From Deltaproteobacteria bacterium (GTDB lineage Bacteria; Myxococcota_A; UBA9160; UBA4427), in NCBI GenBank assembly GCA_002691205.1, contig NZHD01000114.1, positions 1-64,000 of the forward strand: a stretch of DNA of 64,000 bases, read 5' to 3'. Within the stretch, counting starts at the first letter, position 1, and the number at the start of each line of letters is the position of its first letter. Positions 1 to 9,230 of the stretch are shown in pieces. Below the pieces are notes generated by a model, which was not told the DNA's origin, did not search any database, and worked only from the letters and a program-made list of their open reading frames with translations. A program made the translations under genes and the position numbers.

Positions 1-30
1 TTTGATCTCCCACCCTGGGTGATCGTGGCG

Positions 31-74
31 CCTTTCCGAGAGAGGTCTACTCTCGGAAAGGACCCATTTTTTTT
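31..74 (+). terminator. Rho-independent terminator
   Basis: A perfect 12-bp inverted repeat (31-42 pairs with 50-61) encloses a 7-nt loop, and a run of eight T follows at 67-74 on the plus strand, five bases after the stem. This is the classical intrinsic terminator layout. It would end a plus-strand transcript entering from left of the window and isolate the gene that starts at 111. Confidence 0.85.
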
Positions 75-110
75 AGGCGCACCGAACGGAGAAAGGAGAG
101 ACGGATTCAG

Positions 111-680
111 TTGAGGTTTTGGTCCCAACTTATTGTAAAAGTGAGCATTTTTGCCTTAGTGCTTGTCGGGCCGGCTTCGGCCATGGTTTTTTACAACCAG
201 ATTCAAGCCATTGATTTGGCCTTCCCTGAGGCCACCCGAACCGACTCGGAAACGTTTATTCTCACCGATGAGCAGGTGGCTTTGATCGAGAAGGCCGGGC
301 GGTCTGAGTTGGCCAGTCGCCTCGTGACCGTCTACCGGGGCTGGAGGGGGGACACCTTTCTCGGGTACGCCCATATCGATGTGCACACCGTGCGCAGCAA
401 GCCCGAGGGCTTGCTGGTGGTGCTCGACCCCGAGGCTGAAGTTCTTCAGACACTCGTGCTGGCTTTTCATGAGCCCCTCGAGTACATGCCCACCGACGGC
501 TGGTACCAAAGGTTTATAAACAAGTCCCCCGACGATGATTTGCGAATCGGATTTGACGTGGACGCCGTGACGGGAGCGACGCTCACCACGCGGGCGACGG
601 TAGACAGCGTTCGCCGGATGTTTGCCTACTATGAGGTTCTGTTTCAACCCCAAGCCACAGGCACCTTAGCGAGCGAGTAG
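111..680 (+). CDS. Extracytoplasmic FMN-binding domain protein
   Basis: A 189-residue protein with one N-terminal hydrophobic segment (about residues 7-28) acting as signal anchor, followed by a periplasmic FMN-binding domain like that of NqrC and RnfG. Near residues 151-160 it has a D-A-V-TGAT-L-TT motif; Thr157 is the expected site of covalent FMN attachment by ApbE through a phosphoester bond. The start is TTG with AGGAGA about 12 nt upstream; no ATG upstream is preferable. It is followed 73 bp later by a small membrane protein that is its likely redox partner. ApbE itself is encoded at 1633-2727 in the neighbouring NQR operon. The flavin-carrier role follows from the family. The electron donor and acceptor are unknown. 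Confidence 0.8.
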   Translation: MRFWSQLIVKVSIFALVLVGPASAMVFYNQIQAIDLAFPEATRTDSETFILTDEQVALIEKAGRSELASRLVTVYRGWRGDTFLGYAHIDVHTVRSKPEGLLVVLDPEAEVLQTLVLAFHEPLEYMPTDGWYQRFINKSPDDDLRIGFDVDAVTGATLTTRATVDSVRRMFAYYEVLFQPQATGTLASE

Positions 681-753
681 GGCCGGCGACTCCAAGTGAG
701 AAATCGAAGAAATTCGTAACGTCGTAAAGTTGTAAAAAAGATGGAGACCCGCG

Positions 754-1296
754 ATGCGATTTGTGATTACAGGAGAGTGGAATCGTAACCGTTTGCTTCA
801 GGTCATTGTCATTCTTTATGCCCTCTACGTCGGTTTGCTTTGGGTCACGAATGCTCTTCTTTACTTTGAAAAGATGACGCTCGATCCGGCCTCCGTCGTC
901 AATTACTATCTAGGCAACGAAGACCAGTATCTCTCCCCTCGAAGCTATGGGGGTCTGCTTGAGGTGACTCATTTTCATCTCTTTGCCATGGGGATGCTGC
1001 TGCTTGTGCTGACCCATCTGATGTTGTTTATCCCTGTGCGGGGCTCCGTGAAGGCATGGCTCATTTCGCTGCCTTTCTTATCGGGCTTGATCTCGGAGGG
1101 GGCCAGTTGGATGGTGCGCTACGGGGGCGAGAGTTTTGCGATCGTGAAAGTCGCGGGCTTCTTGCTTTTGCAAGGCAGTCTCTTGGCCTTGATTTTGATT
1201 TCTTTATGGTCTGTGTTTACAAAGAAACAAGCCGACAACTACACAGGTTTTGTGGACGACGACGAAGATGATGACGACGATGATTTCGACGACTAA
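754..1296 (+). CDS. Small four-helix membrane protein with acidic tail, partner of the FMN-binding protein
   Basis: A 180-residue protein with hydrophobic segments at about residues 14-38, 68-92, 100-118 and 128-152. The second segment begins with a T-H-F-H pair and contains another H (THLM), so histidines sit where haem or quinone ligands could lie in the membrane. The C-terminus is an unusual run of Asp/Glu (about 15 of the last 18 residues). I do not recognise a named family with certainty. Its position directly after the FMN-binding protein, with its own RBS (GGAG at 743-746), suggests that it passes electrons between the membrane quinone pool and the flavoprotein. That role is inference only. 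The acidic tail could bind cations or a basic partner. Confidence 0.65.
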   Translation: MRFVITGEWNRNRLLQVIVILYALYVGLLWVTNALLYFEKMTLDPASVVNYYLGNEDQYLSPRSYGGLLEVTHFHLFAMGMLLLVLTHLMLFIPVRGSVKAWLISLPFLSGLISEGASWMVRYGGESFAIVKVAGFLLLQGSLLALILISLWSVFTKKQADNYTGFVDDDEDDDDDDFDD

Positions 1297-1402
1297 GGAA
1301 TCGATAGGCGCGGGGGCGTAAGAGGCATCGAGCGCGAGGCGATGAGCGCGCACTCGGGGTGTGGTCTTGATTTTTTGAAGGTCAACAGCCCTTGATCTGT
1401 TT

Positions 1403-1431
1403 CGGCGAGTGGATGCGTCGGCTACTCGCCG
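1403..1431. other. Hairpin overlapping the nqrM stop codon
   Basis: An 8-bp perfect inverted repeat (1403-1410 with 1424-1431) with a 13-nt loop spans the end of nqrM. On the minus strand no T-run follows, so it is not a standard intrinsic terminator. It could stabilise the 3' end of the nqr transcript or assist Rho-dependent termination. Confidence 0.35.
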
Positions 1432-1604
1432 GGGTCCTGTCCGTTGGCGGCCAAGCATTTTTTCCGTTTGGTTTCGTTGCACTCGCAACTCTGACCGGTG
1501 CCTCCACAGGACCCTTGCAGGGCCCGCCCCCGAAGCATTAACCCCAACGCCATGGCGCTCATCAGAAGGCCTATGAGCAGCGCGGTGGCGATGAAGGTTT
1601 GCAT
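1422..1604 (-). CDS. nqrM: NQR maturation protein NqrM
   Basis: A 60-residue protein with one N-terminal membrane helix (about residues 3-24) followed by a Cys-rich tail: a G-S-C-G-G stretch, then C-E-C, and a last Cys near residue 49. This matches NqrM (DUF539), a small membrane protein needed for NQR assembly, probably by delivering the iron held between NqrD and NqrE. It is the last gene of the nqrABCDEF-apbE-nqrM run, 28 bp after apbE. Length and Cys spacing are normal for the family. Its presence indicates that the NQR operon is complete and functional. Confidence 0.85.
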   Translation of the reverse strand: MQTFIATALLIGLLMSAMALGLMLRGRALQGSCGGTGQSCECNETKRKKCLAANGQDPGE

Positions 1605-1632
1605 GGGTTCCCCTGGGAATTCCGATGAACAG

Positions 1633-2727
1633 TTATTGTGAAGAGAGGGTCTCGACGAAGTCTAAGTATCGCGTGAAAGCCGGGGTCGCGCGAACCTGAA
1701 ATGGCTCTGAATCGGGCCCTCGCACAATAAAGTAGGCGGCGAGGTCTAACTGAGCGGCTTTCTCGTAGCCAGCTTGGGGGCCCAGGACATTGAGGGCGGT
1801 CGCCCAGGCATCGGCTTGAGTGGCACTGGGATGAATCACGCTGACTGAGGCCAGCCCATGCTCGATGGGTCGGCCGGAGCGCGGATCAAGGGTGTGAGAG
1901 ACGCGCTGGCCGTCCTTGCCCTGATAGAAGTTGCGGTAGTCGCCTGAAGTGGCCATCGCTCTATCTTTTAACGGCAGAACTCGATGGATACGGCGAAAGC
2001 CCTCGCCAGGCTCTTCTATGGCTACCCGCCAGACTTGGCCGTCGGTGCGTTGGCCTCGGGCCCGAATTTCTCCCCCGACCTCCACGAGATAATTGAAGTA
2101 GCCCAACTCTTCGAGTTTGAGAGCGACTTGATCCACCCCATAGCCTTTGGCAATGGCGGAGACGTCAATCTGGACTCGCCCTTCTTTTTTGCGCAGTGTG
2201 TTTTTAGGCAACGTCTTGAGCACGAGCAGGGAATGCCCGGTGTAGGTTTCGATTTCTTCGATTTCAGAGGCGCTGGGTGGGCTCTCTGGGGGTCGAGCCT
2301 CCCCGAAGCCCCAAGCCTCCACGAGGGGGCCCACCGTGACGTCAAAGGCGCCTCCGGATTGTTGACTGATGGTTTCTGCAGCCTGGAGGACATGAGAGAG
2401 GGCCGGCGAGATTTCCACGGCCTCGGTGGAGGACCATCGGTTGAAATCTGACAACTCGGAGTCTTCTCGCCACGTAGACATGCTTTGGACCACTCGGTCT
2501 AGGGTGTCCTGAATGGAAGCGCTTGTGCTTCGCATGGTATCGGGGCGAAGGTCTGGGCTGGCGACTTTGACCTCCCAGGTGGTCCCCATGGTGCGGCCTG
2601 AAAACGCCGTTGAAGGGCCTGGGGGCGGCGCGAATAGGAGCCGATAAAAGGAGAGCCCAGTCAGAACCATGAGGCCTAAAGACAATAGGACGATGGTTCG
2701 CCGGTTTAAAGCCAGGGGGGAGGGCAA
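1633..2727 (-). CDS. apbE: FAD:protein FMN transferase ApbE
   Basis: ApbE transfers FMN from FAD to a Thr of target proteins in the periplasm. About 364 residues: an N-terminal membrane anchor (R-R-T-I-V-L-L onward), then the ApbE fold with the early G-R-T-M-G-T-T-W motif, an A-I-A-K-G-Y-G-V-D segment and the conserved H-T-L-D-P-R-S-G-R-P motif. I chose the TTG at 2727 because GAGGAG lies five bases upstream and it begins just after the nqrF stop. An in-frame TTG at 2784 would overlap nqrF and has no RBS. Likely substrates in this window are NqrB, NqrC and the FMN-binding protein at 111-680. It is co-transcribed with nqr. Confidence 0.92.
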   Translation of the reverse strand: MPSPLALNRRTIVLLSLGLMVLTGLSFYRLLFAPPPGPSTAFSGRTMGTTWEVKVASPDLRPDTMRSTSASIQDTLDRVVQSMSTWREDSELSDFNRWSSTEAVEISPALSHVLQAAETISQQSGGAFDVTVGPLVEAWGFGEARPPESPPSASEIEEIETYTGHSLLVLKTLPKNTLRKKEGRVQIDVSAIAKGYGVDQVALKLEELGYFNYLVEVGGEIRARGQRTDGQVWRVAIEEPGEGFRRIHRVLPLKDRAMATSGDYRNFYQGKDGQRVSHTLDPRSGRPIEHGLASVSVIHPSATQADAWATALNVLGPQAGYEKAAQLDLAAYFIVRGPDSEPFQVRATPAFTRYLDFVETLSSQ

Positions 2728-2743
2728 GGGAACTCCTCGGGGA

Positions 2744-3970
2744 TTAGCCTCCGAAATCGTCGAAGAGGATGTTTTCTTCCTCAACGCCCAAGTCGGAGAG
2801 CATCTTAATCACGGCGTCGTTCATCATGGGCGGGCCGCAAATGTAGTACTCGCAGTCCTCGGGAGAAGGATGATCCTTAAGGTAGTTGTCAAAGAGCACT
2901 TGATGGATGAATCCGTTTAAACCCGTCCAGTTGTCCTCTTCTTGGGGTTCCGAGAGTGCGAGATGCCATTGAAAGTTTTCGTTTTCGTTCTGAATGGAGT
3001 CGAAGTCTTCTACGTAAAACGCCTCACGCAGACTTCGTGCTCCGTACCAGAAGCTCACTTTTCGGTGGCTTGATAGACGACGGAATTGATCGAAAATATG
3101 AGAGCGCATAGGGGCCATGCCGGCGCCCCCTCCGATGAAGATCATTTCGTTGTCGGTGTCTCGCGCGTAGAACTCGCCGTAGGGGCCAGAGATGACGACT
3201 TCATCCCCGGGCTTGAGGTCGAAAATGTACGAAGACATGATTCCGGGGGGTACATCGGGGGTACGGGGAGGCGGTGAAGCGATCCGGACATTGAGCATAA
3301 TGATGCCCTTCTCCTCCGGATAGTTGGCCATGGAGTAGGCCCGGATGACGTCTTCTTTACATTGCGAGACGTATCGCCACTGATTGAACTTGTCCCAGTC
3401 CCCTCGGTATTCTTCTTCCACCTCGAAGTTCTTGTACTCCACAAGATGAGGAGGGCATTCGATCTGGATGTAACCGCCCGCACGGAATGGGACCTCTTCT
3501 CCCTCAGGCAGTTCCAGAATGAGTTCTTTGATGAAGGTGGCTACGTTTTCGTTGGATCTGACTTTGCACGTCCACTTCTTGATGTCGAAGACTTCAGCCG
3601 GAATCTCAATCTTGAGATCTTCTTTGACTTTGACTTGGCACGAGAGCCGCATTCCGGCACGTGCTTCCTTTCGCGTGATGTGGCCTGTTTCGGTGGGCAG
3701 GATGGCGCCGCCTCCGTCGGTGACCACAACTCGACATACTCCGCAGGTTCCCTGCCCCCCGCAAGCGGAGGGGATGAAGAGTTTGTTGTCGGCCAGAGTG
3801 CCGAGAAGAGTACTTCCGCCGGACGCGATGAGGGTTTTATCCGGGTCATCGTTGATCAGGATGCTTACGTCGCCACTTGCAACTAGTCTTGACCGCGCGA
3901 TCACGAGAAGTAGAACGAGTGAGACGATCACGGCCGTAAAAGCGATGGTGCCCCAAACAATAGTCAGCAT
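2744..3970 (-). CDS. nqrF: Na+-NQR subunit F, NADH dehydrogenase with 2Fe-2S and FAD
   Basis: NqrF oxidises NADH and feeds electrons into the sodium-pumping complex. It has 408 residues, the usual length. An N-terminal membrane helix (residues 3-26) is followed by a ferredoxin domain with Cys70, Cys76, Cys79 and Cys111 as 2Fe-2S ligands. The FAD domain carries an R-A-Y-S-M-A-N-Y motif, and the NADH domain carries G-G-G-A-G-M-A-P and a final C-G-P-P-M-M-N. The ATG at 3970 has GGAGGT eight bases upstream; a longer in-frame reading to 4054 has no such support. The gene lies 28 bp after nqrE and directly before apbE. Confidence 0.96.
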   Translation of the reverse strand: MLTIVWGTIAFTAVIVSLVLLLVIARSRLVASGDVSILINDDPDKTLIASGGSTLLGTLADNKLFIPSACGGQGTCGVCRVVVTDGGGAILPTETGHITRKEARAGMRLSCQVKVKEDLKIEIPAEVFDIKKWTCKVRSNENVATFIKELILELPEGEEVPFRAGGYIQIECPPHLVEYKNFEVEEEYRGDWDKFNQWRYVSQCKEDVIRAYSMANYPEEKGIIMLNVRIASPPPRTPDVPPGIMSSYIFDLKPGDEVVISGPYGEFYARDTDNEMIFIGGGAGMAPMRSHIFDQFRRLSSHRKVSFWYGARSLREAFYVEDFDSIQNENENFQWHLALSEPQEEDNWTGLNGFIHQVLFDNYLKDHPSPEDCEYYICGPPMMNDAVIKMLSDLGVEEENILFDDFGG

Positions 3971-3998
3971 ATTTATGAACCTCCGTACACAGATCGGT

Positions 3999-4610
3999 CT
4001 AGAGTTGGATTCCGGAAAATGCCATGAATCCGATGGACATGAGACCGACCACAATAAACGTGAGCCCGAGTCCCCTCAGTGGTTCAGGGACGTGGCTATA
4101 GCGAAGCTTTTCGCGAATGGCGGCGAGAGCCACGATGGCGATGGCCCAGCCCACTCCAGAACCGAGTCCAAAAATCGTAGCTTCACCGAACGTATAGTCT
4201 CGATTGACCATAAAGAGGGCTCCGCCAAGGATCGCGCAATTCACTGCGATCAGGGGCAAGAAGACTCCAAGGGAGTTGTAGAGCTCGGGTGAAAAACGAT
4301 CGATGGCCATTTCCACGACTTGAACCACGGCTGCGATCACGCCAATAAGTGTGAGAAAAGTAAGAAAGCCAAGGTTGATGCCTTCAAGGCCGAGCCAGCT
4401 GAGCGCATCTTGCTTGAGCAGATATTGATTGAGCAGTTGATTCAGGGGCACGGTGATACCCAAGACAAAGATCACCGCTCCACCGAGGCCGATGGCGGTT
4501 CCGACTTTCTTTGAGATGGCCAGAAAAGAGCACATCCCGAGGAAGTAGGCTAGCGCGATGTTTTCAACGAAGACTGCCTTCGTGGCCAGGCTCAAGTAGT
4601 GCTCCAACAT
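3999..4610 (-). CDS. nqrE: Na+-NQR subunit E
   Basis: A 203-residue integral membrane protein with six predicted helices, starting M-L-E-H-Y-L-S-L as is typical for NqrE. NqrE and NqrD form a pseudo-twofold pair holding an iron centre at their interface and help to form the Na+ path. The conserved Cys in the first helix region (L-G-M-C-S-F-L) is the expected iron ligand. The start ATG at 4610 has GGAGG upstream and lies inside the 3' end of nqrD, so the two genes overlap by 47 bp. This implies coupled translation. Confidence 0.95.
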   Translation of the reverse strand: MLEHYLSLATKAVFVENIALAYFLGMCSFLAISKKVGTAIGLGGAVIFVLGITVPLNQLLNQYLLKQDALSWLGLEGINLGFLTFLTLIGVIAAVVQVVEMAIDRFSPELYNSLGVFLPLIAVNCAILGGALFMVNRDYTFGEATIFGLGSGVGWAIAIVALAAIREKLRYSHVPEPLRGLGLTFIVVGLMSIGFMAFSGIQL

Positions 4611-5235
4611 GGAAGTCCTCCTCCACTTGTTCAGTTTTCCAGCTTCTCACCACCCAGATGAAACATCCGATCAAAAAGAAGGCGGCCGGAGCCAGTAGCA
4701 TCATGCCATTGGGTTCGTACCAGCCTCCTTCGGTGGTGAGGGGCATCACTGAATATCCAAATAATTTCCCGCTTCCGAAAAGCTCACGGACGAACGCGAC
4801 GACCATTAAAACCAATCCGTATCCCATTCCATTGCCAAGTCCGTCGATCAGTGAAAGGGAGGGCTTGTTTTGCATGGCGAAAGCCTCTGCACGTCCCATG
4901 ATGATGCAGTTGGTGATGATCAACCCGATAAAGACGGTCAATTGTTTGCTGATGTCGAAAACAAAGGCTTTCAGTATCTGGTCGGTGATGATGACCAGGG
5001 AAGCGATCACGGTGAGCTGGACGATAATGCGGATACTCGGCGGGATGAGGTTGCGCATGACGCTGATCAAAACATTGGACAGACAAAGCACCGCGATTAC
5101 CGCCAGGCTCATGACGAGCGCTGTGGACATTTGAGTCGTCACGGCGAGCGCTGAGCACAAGCCCAGGATCTGAAGCGAAATAGGGTTATTGTTGATCAGT
5201 GGGTCGATCAGTGTTTCGCGATTCACAGAGGCCAT
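4564..5235 (-). CDS. nqrD: Na+-NQR subunit D
   Basis: A 223-residue membrane protein with six helices. The [10 protein letters not shown] segment near residue 28 carries the expected iron-ligand Cys matching that of NqrE. It is slightly longer than common NqrD proteins (about 210) because its C-terminus runs 47 bp into nqrE. Its start ATG at 5235 lies 52 bp after the nqrC stop. It is part of the core membrane sector with NqrB and NqrE. Assignment to NQR rather than RNF rests on the presence of nqrA and nqrF in the same operon. Confidence 0.95.
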   Translation of the reverse strand: MASVNRETLIDPLINNNPISLQILGLCSALAVTTQMSTALVMSLAVIAVLCLSNVLISVMRNLIPPSIRIIVQLTVIASLVIITDQILKAFVFDISKQLTVFIGLIITNCIIMGRAEAFAMQNKPSLSLIDGLGNGMGYGLVLMVVAFVRELFGSGKLFGYSVMPLTTEGGWYEPNGMMLLAPAAFFLIGCFIWVVRSWKTEQVEEDFHVGALLEPGHEGSLR

Positions 5236-5287
5236 AGAGGCTCCTTGGGTTCAAAATTTCGTGGGTGCGTGATTTAGATCCTGCCGA

Positions 5288-6088
5288 TCAGCTTTTTGCG
5301 ACCGGCGGCATGGCTTCTTTTTCTTTTTCTTTTTCAATGAACGGTCCGAAAGCTTCTTTGCCCATCCAGAAGTGCAACATGTTCGTCACCCCTCGGCTCG
5401 TAATGGTGGCTCCTGAGATCCCATCCACTTGGTAGGGGTCTTTCTCGGGAGTCCCGGCGGGGCCTTTCTTGACCGCAATTTTTATTCGACCCTGACTATC
5501 AAAGACTTTACGCCCCGGCCACTTCGCTTTCCAGCGCGGATTTTCAACTTCTCCTCCGAGGCCCGCTGTTTCGCCTTGCTCGTAGAAGGTAATGCCTCGG
5601 ATCGTGTTCATATCGGGGTCCAACGCGAGGTACCCGTAGAGCGTGGACCAAAGTCCGTACCCCTGGATCGGCAGAATCACTGCGTTCAAGTCGCCGCCGT
5701 CGTTGACCACTTCATAAATGAGCGCCTGATCGGGCACGCGGAAGACCTTAGACGGGTTGGGCGGAACAGCCCGACTGGTCGCCGGGTCCCGCGCGGCTTC
5801 CCTTTGATTAAAGGTGGTGGCATCGAGCGTGGTATTGATGTCCCCGGTGGCGAGATTAATGAGCTTCGGCCGAACCGAGGCGGCAAATCGGCTCTCGATT
5901 TCAGCCGGCGTCAGAAACTCGCCGGGCTTGATCACCCCCGCCACGTCGAGCACGTTTTTTTGCCGATCGAGCACGACGTTTCTCTCTTGTCGGTCTCGAA
6001 GAAGCACAGCTGAACCGGCGACAAAGAGAGCACAGACGATGCACACGGCCGCCGAGAAGGCGATGATGTAGCGGGTGCTATATTGCAC
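5288..6088 (-). CDS. nqrC: Na+-NQR subunit C, covalent FMN carrier
   Basis: NqrC carries a periplasmic covalent FMN in the electron path of NQR. It has about 266 residues: one N-terminal membrane helix and an FMN-binding domain with D-G-I-SGAT-I-T-S near residue 235, whose Thr is the flavinylation site. The preferred start is GTG at 6088, with GGAGGA nine bases upstream and an 11-bp overlap with nqrB. An in-frame ATG at 6112 lacks an RBS, and a further ATG at 6148 lies deep in nqrB. The extreme C-terminus is a Lys/Glu-rich tail (alternating K and E), which is unusual for the family. Confidence 0.94.
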   Translation of the reverse strand: MQYSTRYIIAFSAAVCIVCALFVAGSAVLLRDRQERNVVLDRQKNVLDVAGVIKPGEFLTPAEIESRFAASVRPKLINLATGDINTTLDATTFNQREAARDPATSRAVPPNPSKVFRVPDQALIYEVVNDGGDLNAVILPIQGYGLWSTLYGYLALDPDMNTIRGITFYEQGETAGLGGEVENPRWKAKWPGRKVFDSQGRIKIAVKKGPAGTPEKDPYQVDGISGATITSRGVTNMLHFWMGKEAFGPFIEKEKEKEAMPPVAKS

Positions 6089-7295
6089 TTCTCGCGATCC
6101 TCCTACGGACATTGGCCTGAACCACAAAGTGATCGATGAGTGGGGCAAACATATTCATGAACAGGATGGCGAGCATCATGCCTTCCGGATAAGCGGGATT
6201 CACGACCCGAATTAAGATGACCAAAACGCCGATAAAGAAGCCGTAGATCCACTTTCCGCGACTCGTGAAAGCCGATGACACCGGGTCTGTGGCCATGAAG
6301 GCCGTTCCAAAGGCCCAACTCCCGATAGCCATGTGCCAGTACCAGGGCACAGCAAACATTGGATTTGTGGCTGATCCGGCGAGGTTCAAAATGAGAGCCA
6401 TGACAAAGGTGCCTAGGGCCACGCCGAGCATGGTTCGATACGAGCCGACCCCTGTGATGACCAGGATGCCCGCCCCCACTAAACACGCTAACGCTGAAGT
6501 TTCGCCCAATGAGCCTGGGATGTTTCCCCAAAAGGCAGACCACCAACTCATTCCTTCAAGGGCCCCTTTGGTTTCTGCGGCTTGGGCCAAAAGTGTCGCC
6601 CCGGTAAAATTGTCGAGGCCTTCAAAGTTGGCCGCGATCCAGGGTGCCTCGCCGCTCATGTACGCGGGGTATGCAAAAAACAAAAAGGCCCGGGCCGTGA
6701 GGGCTGGATTTAGGAAGTTTGTCCCCACACCACCAAAGATTTCTTTCCCCATCACAATTCCGAAGAGGATCCCGAGGGCCACCATCCAGAGCGGAATGGT
6801 GGGGGGCAGGGTCAGAGGAAGAAGCGCTCCAGACACCAAGAAGCCTTCGCTGATCTCATGCCGCCGAACCACCGCAAAGATCAGTTCCGCCGCGCCTCCC
6901 GCAATCATCACTGTCGCGTAAATGGGGATCCAATAGAGGGAGCCGAAGAGAATGCAAAGGAAGTCACTTTTGAAGTTGAATGAGAGACCCAGGAATTGCC
7001 AGAGATCCATCCGCCACGAATCGAGAGGCAGGGCTCCCTTGGCGATGGCCAGCATGGCTTGGTTGCCTGTGTTCCAGCATGCAAAAAACATACATGGCAG
7101 AAGGGCCAAAACGACCGTGACCATGAGACGTTTCATGTCCGTGGAGTCACGAACGTGGGAGCCTGTTCGGGTGACATTGCCGCCTGTGAAAAGAAAGGTG
7201 TCTTGGAGTTCGAAGACAGGCCAGAGCTTTTCGAGTTTGCCGCCCTTTTCAAAGAGCGGTGCGGCCTCATCCAGCTTATCACGCAGGAATTTCAT
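6078..7295 (-). CDS. nqrB: Na+-NQR subunit B, covalent FMN and riboflavin membrane subunit
   Basis: The largest membrane subunit, 405 residues with about ten helices. It carries covalent FMN on the Thr of an F-TGAT-L-L motif (Thr234), matching the flavinylated Thr known in Vibrio NqrB, and it forms much of the sodium channel. The G-G-V-G-T-N-F-L-N-P-A motif at about residues 188-198 is typical. The N-terminal K-F-L-R-D and G-G-K-L-E-K-L-W-P segments also fit. The ATG at 7295 lies just after the nqrA stop (TAG at 7302), so translation is coupled. Confidence 0.96.
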   Translation of the reverse strand: MKFLRDKLDEAAPLFEKGGKLEKLWPVFELQDTFLFTGGNVTRTGSHVRDSTDMKRLMVTVVLALLPCMFFACWNTGNQAMLAIAKGALPLDSWRMDLWQFLGLSFNFKSDFLCILFGSLYWIPIYATVMIAGGAAELIFAVVRRHEISEGFLVSGALLPLTLPPTIPLWMVALGILFGIVMGKEIFGGVGTNFLNPALTARAFLFFAYPAYMSGEAPWIAANFEGLDNFTGATLLAQAAETKGALEGMSWWSAFWGNIPGSLGETSALACLVGAGILVITGVGSYRTMLGVALGTFVMALILNLAGSATNPMFAVPWYWHMAIGSWAFGTAFMATDPVSSAFTSRGKWIYGFFIGVLVILIRVVNPAYPEGMMLAILFMNMFAPLIDHFVVQANVRRRIARSAI

Positions 7296-7301
7296 TCTGT
7301 T

Positions 7302-8684
7302 CTAACCCTCGCTCTCGATCAGATCAAGGTTACGTCGAAGCACCGGTCCGTAATCAATCTTGCTGTGACAGACGAAGGTGCACAGAGCGAGATCTTCCTC
7401 GTCGAGTTCCAGGGCTCCGAGTTCTTCCGCTTTTTCAAGATCGCCCACCATCATCGAACGCAAAAGAAATGTGGGAATGATATCGAGCGGCATGACCCTC
7501 TCATAAGAACCCACCGGAACCATAAAGCGCTCAGCTCCATTCATATTGGTGCCCATGTCAAAGTTCTTCTTGCGTTGAAAGGAAGAGGCAAAGAGTCTGA
7601 GGAATGAATATCGGTTTCCACCTGGAGCAAGCCAGCCAAGAAAGTGTCGATCATGATCTTCTCGGATTAAGCTCACTTGTCGCTCGAACCGACCCATGAA
7701 AGCAAAGGCTTCGCCCTGAGCTTTTTTGCCCGAGAGGACAGATCCTGAGATGCATCGCGTGGGTATCTCGGAAGACAGATCATCGGCGATCAGATCCTCG
7801 GTGAAGGCGCCAAGTCGCGCACGAATCAGCCGCGGATCTTTGACCAGAGGACCGGCCAGGGAGAAGACGCGTGTCACGTCAAGATTGCCTGAGGCGAACA
7901 AGTGGCCGATGGCGGCGACATCGGCATATCCAATATGCCAGACTTTTTTGTTACGACTGACCGGTTCCAGAAGGTGGATATGCAACCCGGGTGTGCCGGC
8001 GGGATGGGGTCCATCGAAGTACTCAAGCGACACCGGAGCGTCGAGGGTCTCGGCCAGATCGGATTGCGCCTTCATGCACAGATAGGTTTTGCCCTCTGTG
8101 AGCCGAGCAATGATGCGAAGGCCCCGCGAGAAATCCTCCATGCGATCGGAAAGAATCACCTCGGGAAGGGGCGCGAGTGGGGCTGTGTCTATGGCTGTCA
8201 CGAAAATCGCCGCAGGTGCGTCGTCGAGGGCCGGTGTTTTGCTGAATGGGCGCGTTCGAAACGCGGTCCACTGCCCCGATTCCACCAAGAGATCTCGAAT
8301 TTCGTCTCGTGAAAGGTCCGCTTCAGATTGGCCCGTGTAACTGTTGAACGGCTCAAGCTCGTCTGGGTTGACGTCCCCGGCCCGTTCGGAATCAGAGAGA
8401 TCGATGACCACGGACTGAAGGACACGCCGAGCGCCGCGATGAATTCCGATGATTCGGCCCGCCCCGGGCGAGGTGTGGACCACACCCTCGGTCTTTCGGT
8501 CGAGGAACAAAGCCTGGCCCCGGCGAACAGTTTGCCCCTCTTCCACCAGCATCCGTGGTTTCATGGTGGGAAAGTCGTCGGCGATGACGGCCACCCGGGT
8601 CACCGATCGAGTTTCTCGGATCACCTGCATGGGGGCGCCTGATATCGGGAGATCTAGCCCCTTGGTGATCTTGTGACTGGCCAT
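7302..8684 (-). CDS. nqrA: Na+-NQR subunit A
   Basis: First gene of the operon. A 460-residue cytoplasmic subunit beginning M-A-S-H-K-I-T-K-G-L-D-L-P-I-S-G-A-P, the hallmark NqrA N-terminus that resembles a biotinyl/lipoyl-like barrel fold. NqrA has been implicated in quinone binding and in contact with NqrB. The frame stays open to 8897, but the upstream part has no family similarity. I therefore start at the ATG at 8684, although its RBS is weak (GAAG about 10 nt upstream). The promoter should lie in 8685-9230. Confidence 0.95.
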   Translation of the reverse strand: MASHKITKGLDLPISGAPMQVIRETRSVTRVAVIADDFPTMKPRMLVEEGQTVRRGQALFLDRKTEGVVHTSPGAGRIIGIHRGARRVLQSVVIDLSDSERAGDVNPDELEPFNSYTGQSEADLSRDEIRDLLVESGQWTAFRTRPFSKTPALDDAPAAIFVTAIDTAPLAPLPEVILSDRMEDFSRGLRIIARLTEGKTYLCMKAQSDLAETLDAPVSLEYFDGPHPAGTPGLHIHLLEPVSRNKKVWHIGYADVAAIGHLFASGNLDVTRVFSLAGPLVKDPRLIRARLGAFTEDLIADDLSSEIPTRCISGSVLSGKKAQGEAFAFMGRFERQVSLIREDHDRHFLGWLAPGGNRYSFLRLFASSFQRKKNFDMGTNMNGAERFMVPVGSYERVMPLDIIPTFLLRSMMVGDLEKAEELGALELDEEDLALCTFVCHSKIDYGPVLRRNLDLIESEG

Positions 8685-9230
8685 GTTCGGGTCTTCACTC
8701 GCTTCTTTGAATAGCTCGCTGGGTGCGGCTGGCTTGTTCGTGAAAGTTGGACGGTCGACACGCGTCTTGACTGTTTTTTTCCATGGGGAGGATCGTCTTC
8801 CCACCCTTTGTGTAGCCCTGGCTCGGTTCTCTCGATCTGGTTTCCATGAGAGCCTGAAACTGGGGTCTCGGAACGCGGCACATACTAGAAGCCGCAAGTG
8901 AATCGATCAAGGAACTGAGAGCCAACTTGTGCAGTAAATTCAGGATAAAATGGCCATCTTGAGGATACAGCACTGAGTGGAGGGCTTCGCCTCGGGGAAC
9001 GAGGTCCAATCGGGTCTCGTGTCTTGAATAGTTTACTTTGTTTATCTGGATCAATGTACAGTATAGAGGTGCCATGGATGTACGCCACCGATGGGCGGTC
9101 TGTCCGACGGCGCCAATTCAGCACGTAGAGGGAGTTCGTTTTTGAATTAAATTGCCCAACAGCAGGAAAGGGCCCCAGCGCGGCGGCGATCGGGCTTTTT
9201 CCGGTGGACCCAAGCGGTGAAGGAGGTCTT
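8685..9230. other. Intergenic region with divergent nqr and CBS-gene promoters
   Basis: About 545 bp without a convincing gene. It must contain the minus-strand promoter of the nqr operon and the plus-strand promoter of the CBS gene. Around 9020-9065 it becomes AT-rich (TTTACTTTGTTTATC, and TATAGA near 9062), the best candidate promoter zone. The short open frames here lack family features and an RBS. I see no riboswitch or tRNA. Confidence 0.4.

Noticed and set aside
1984-2451. Open frame of 155 codons antisense to apbE
   Set aside because: It is a codon-bias shadow of apbE, with no RBS and no family pattern.
6265-6921. Open frame of 218 codons antisense to nqrB
   Set aside because: Antisense to a well-conserved gene; the translated sequence has no domain-like pattern.
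8685-8897. N-terminal extension of nqrA
   Set aside because: The frame is open, but the NqrA family starts at the K-G-L-D-L-P region just after ATG 8684; the extension has no similarity.
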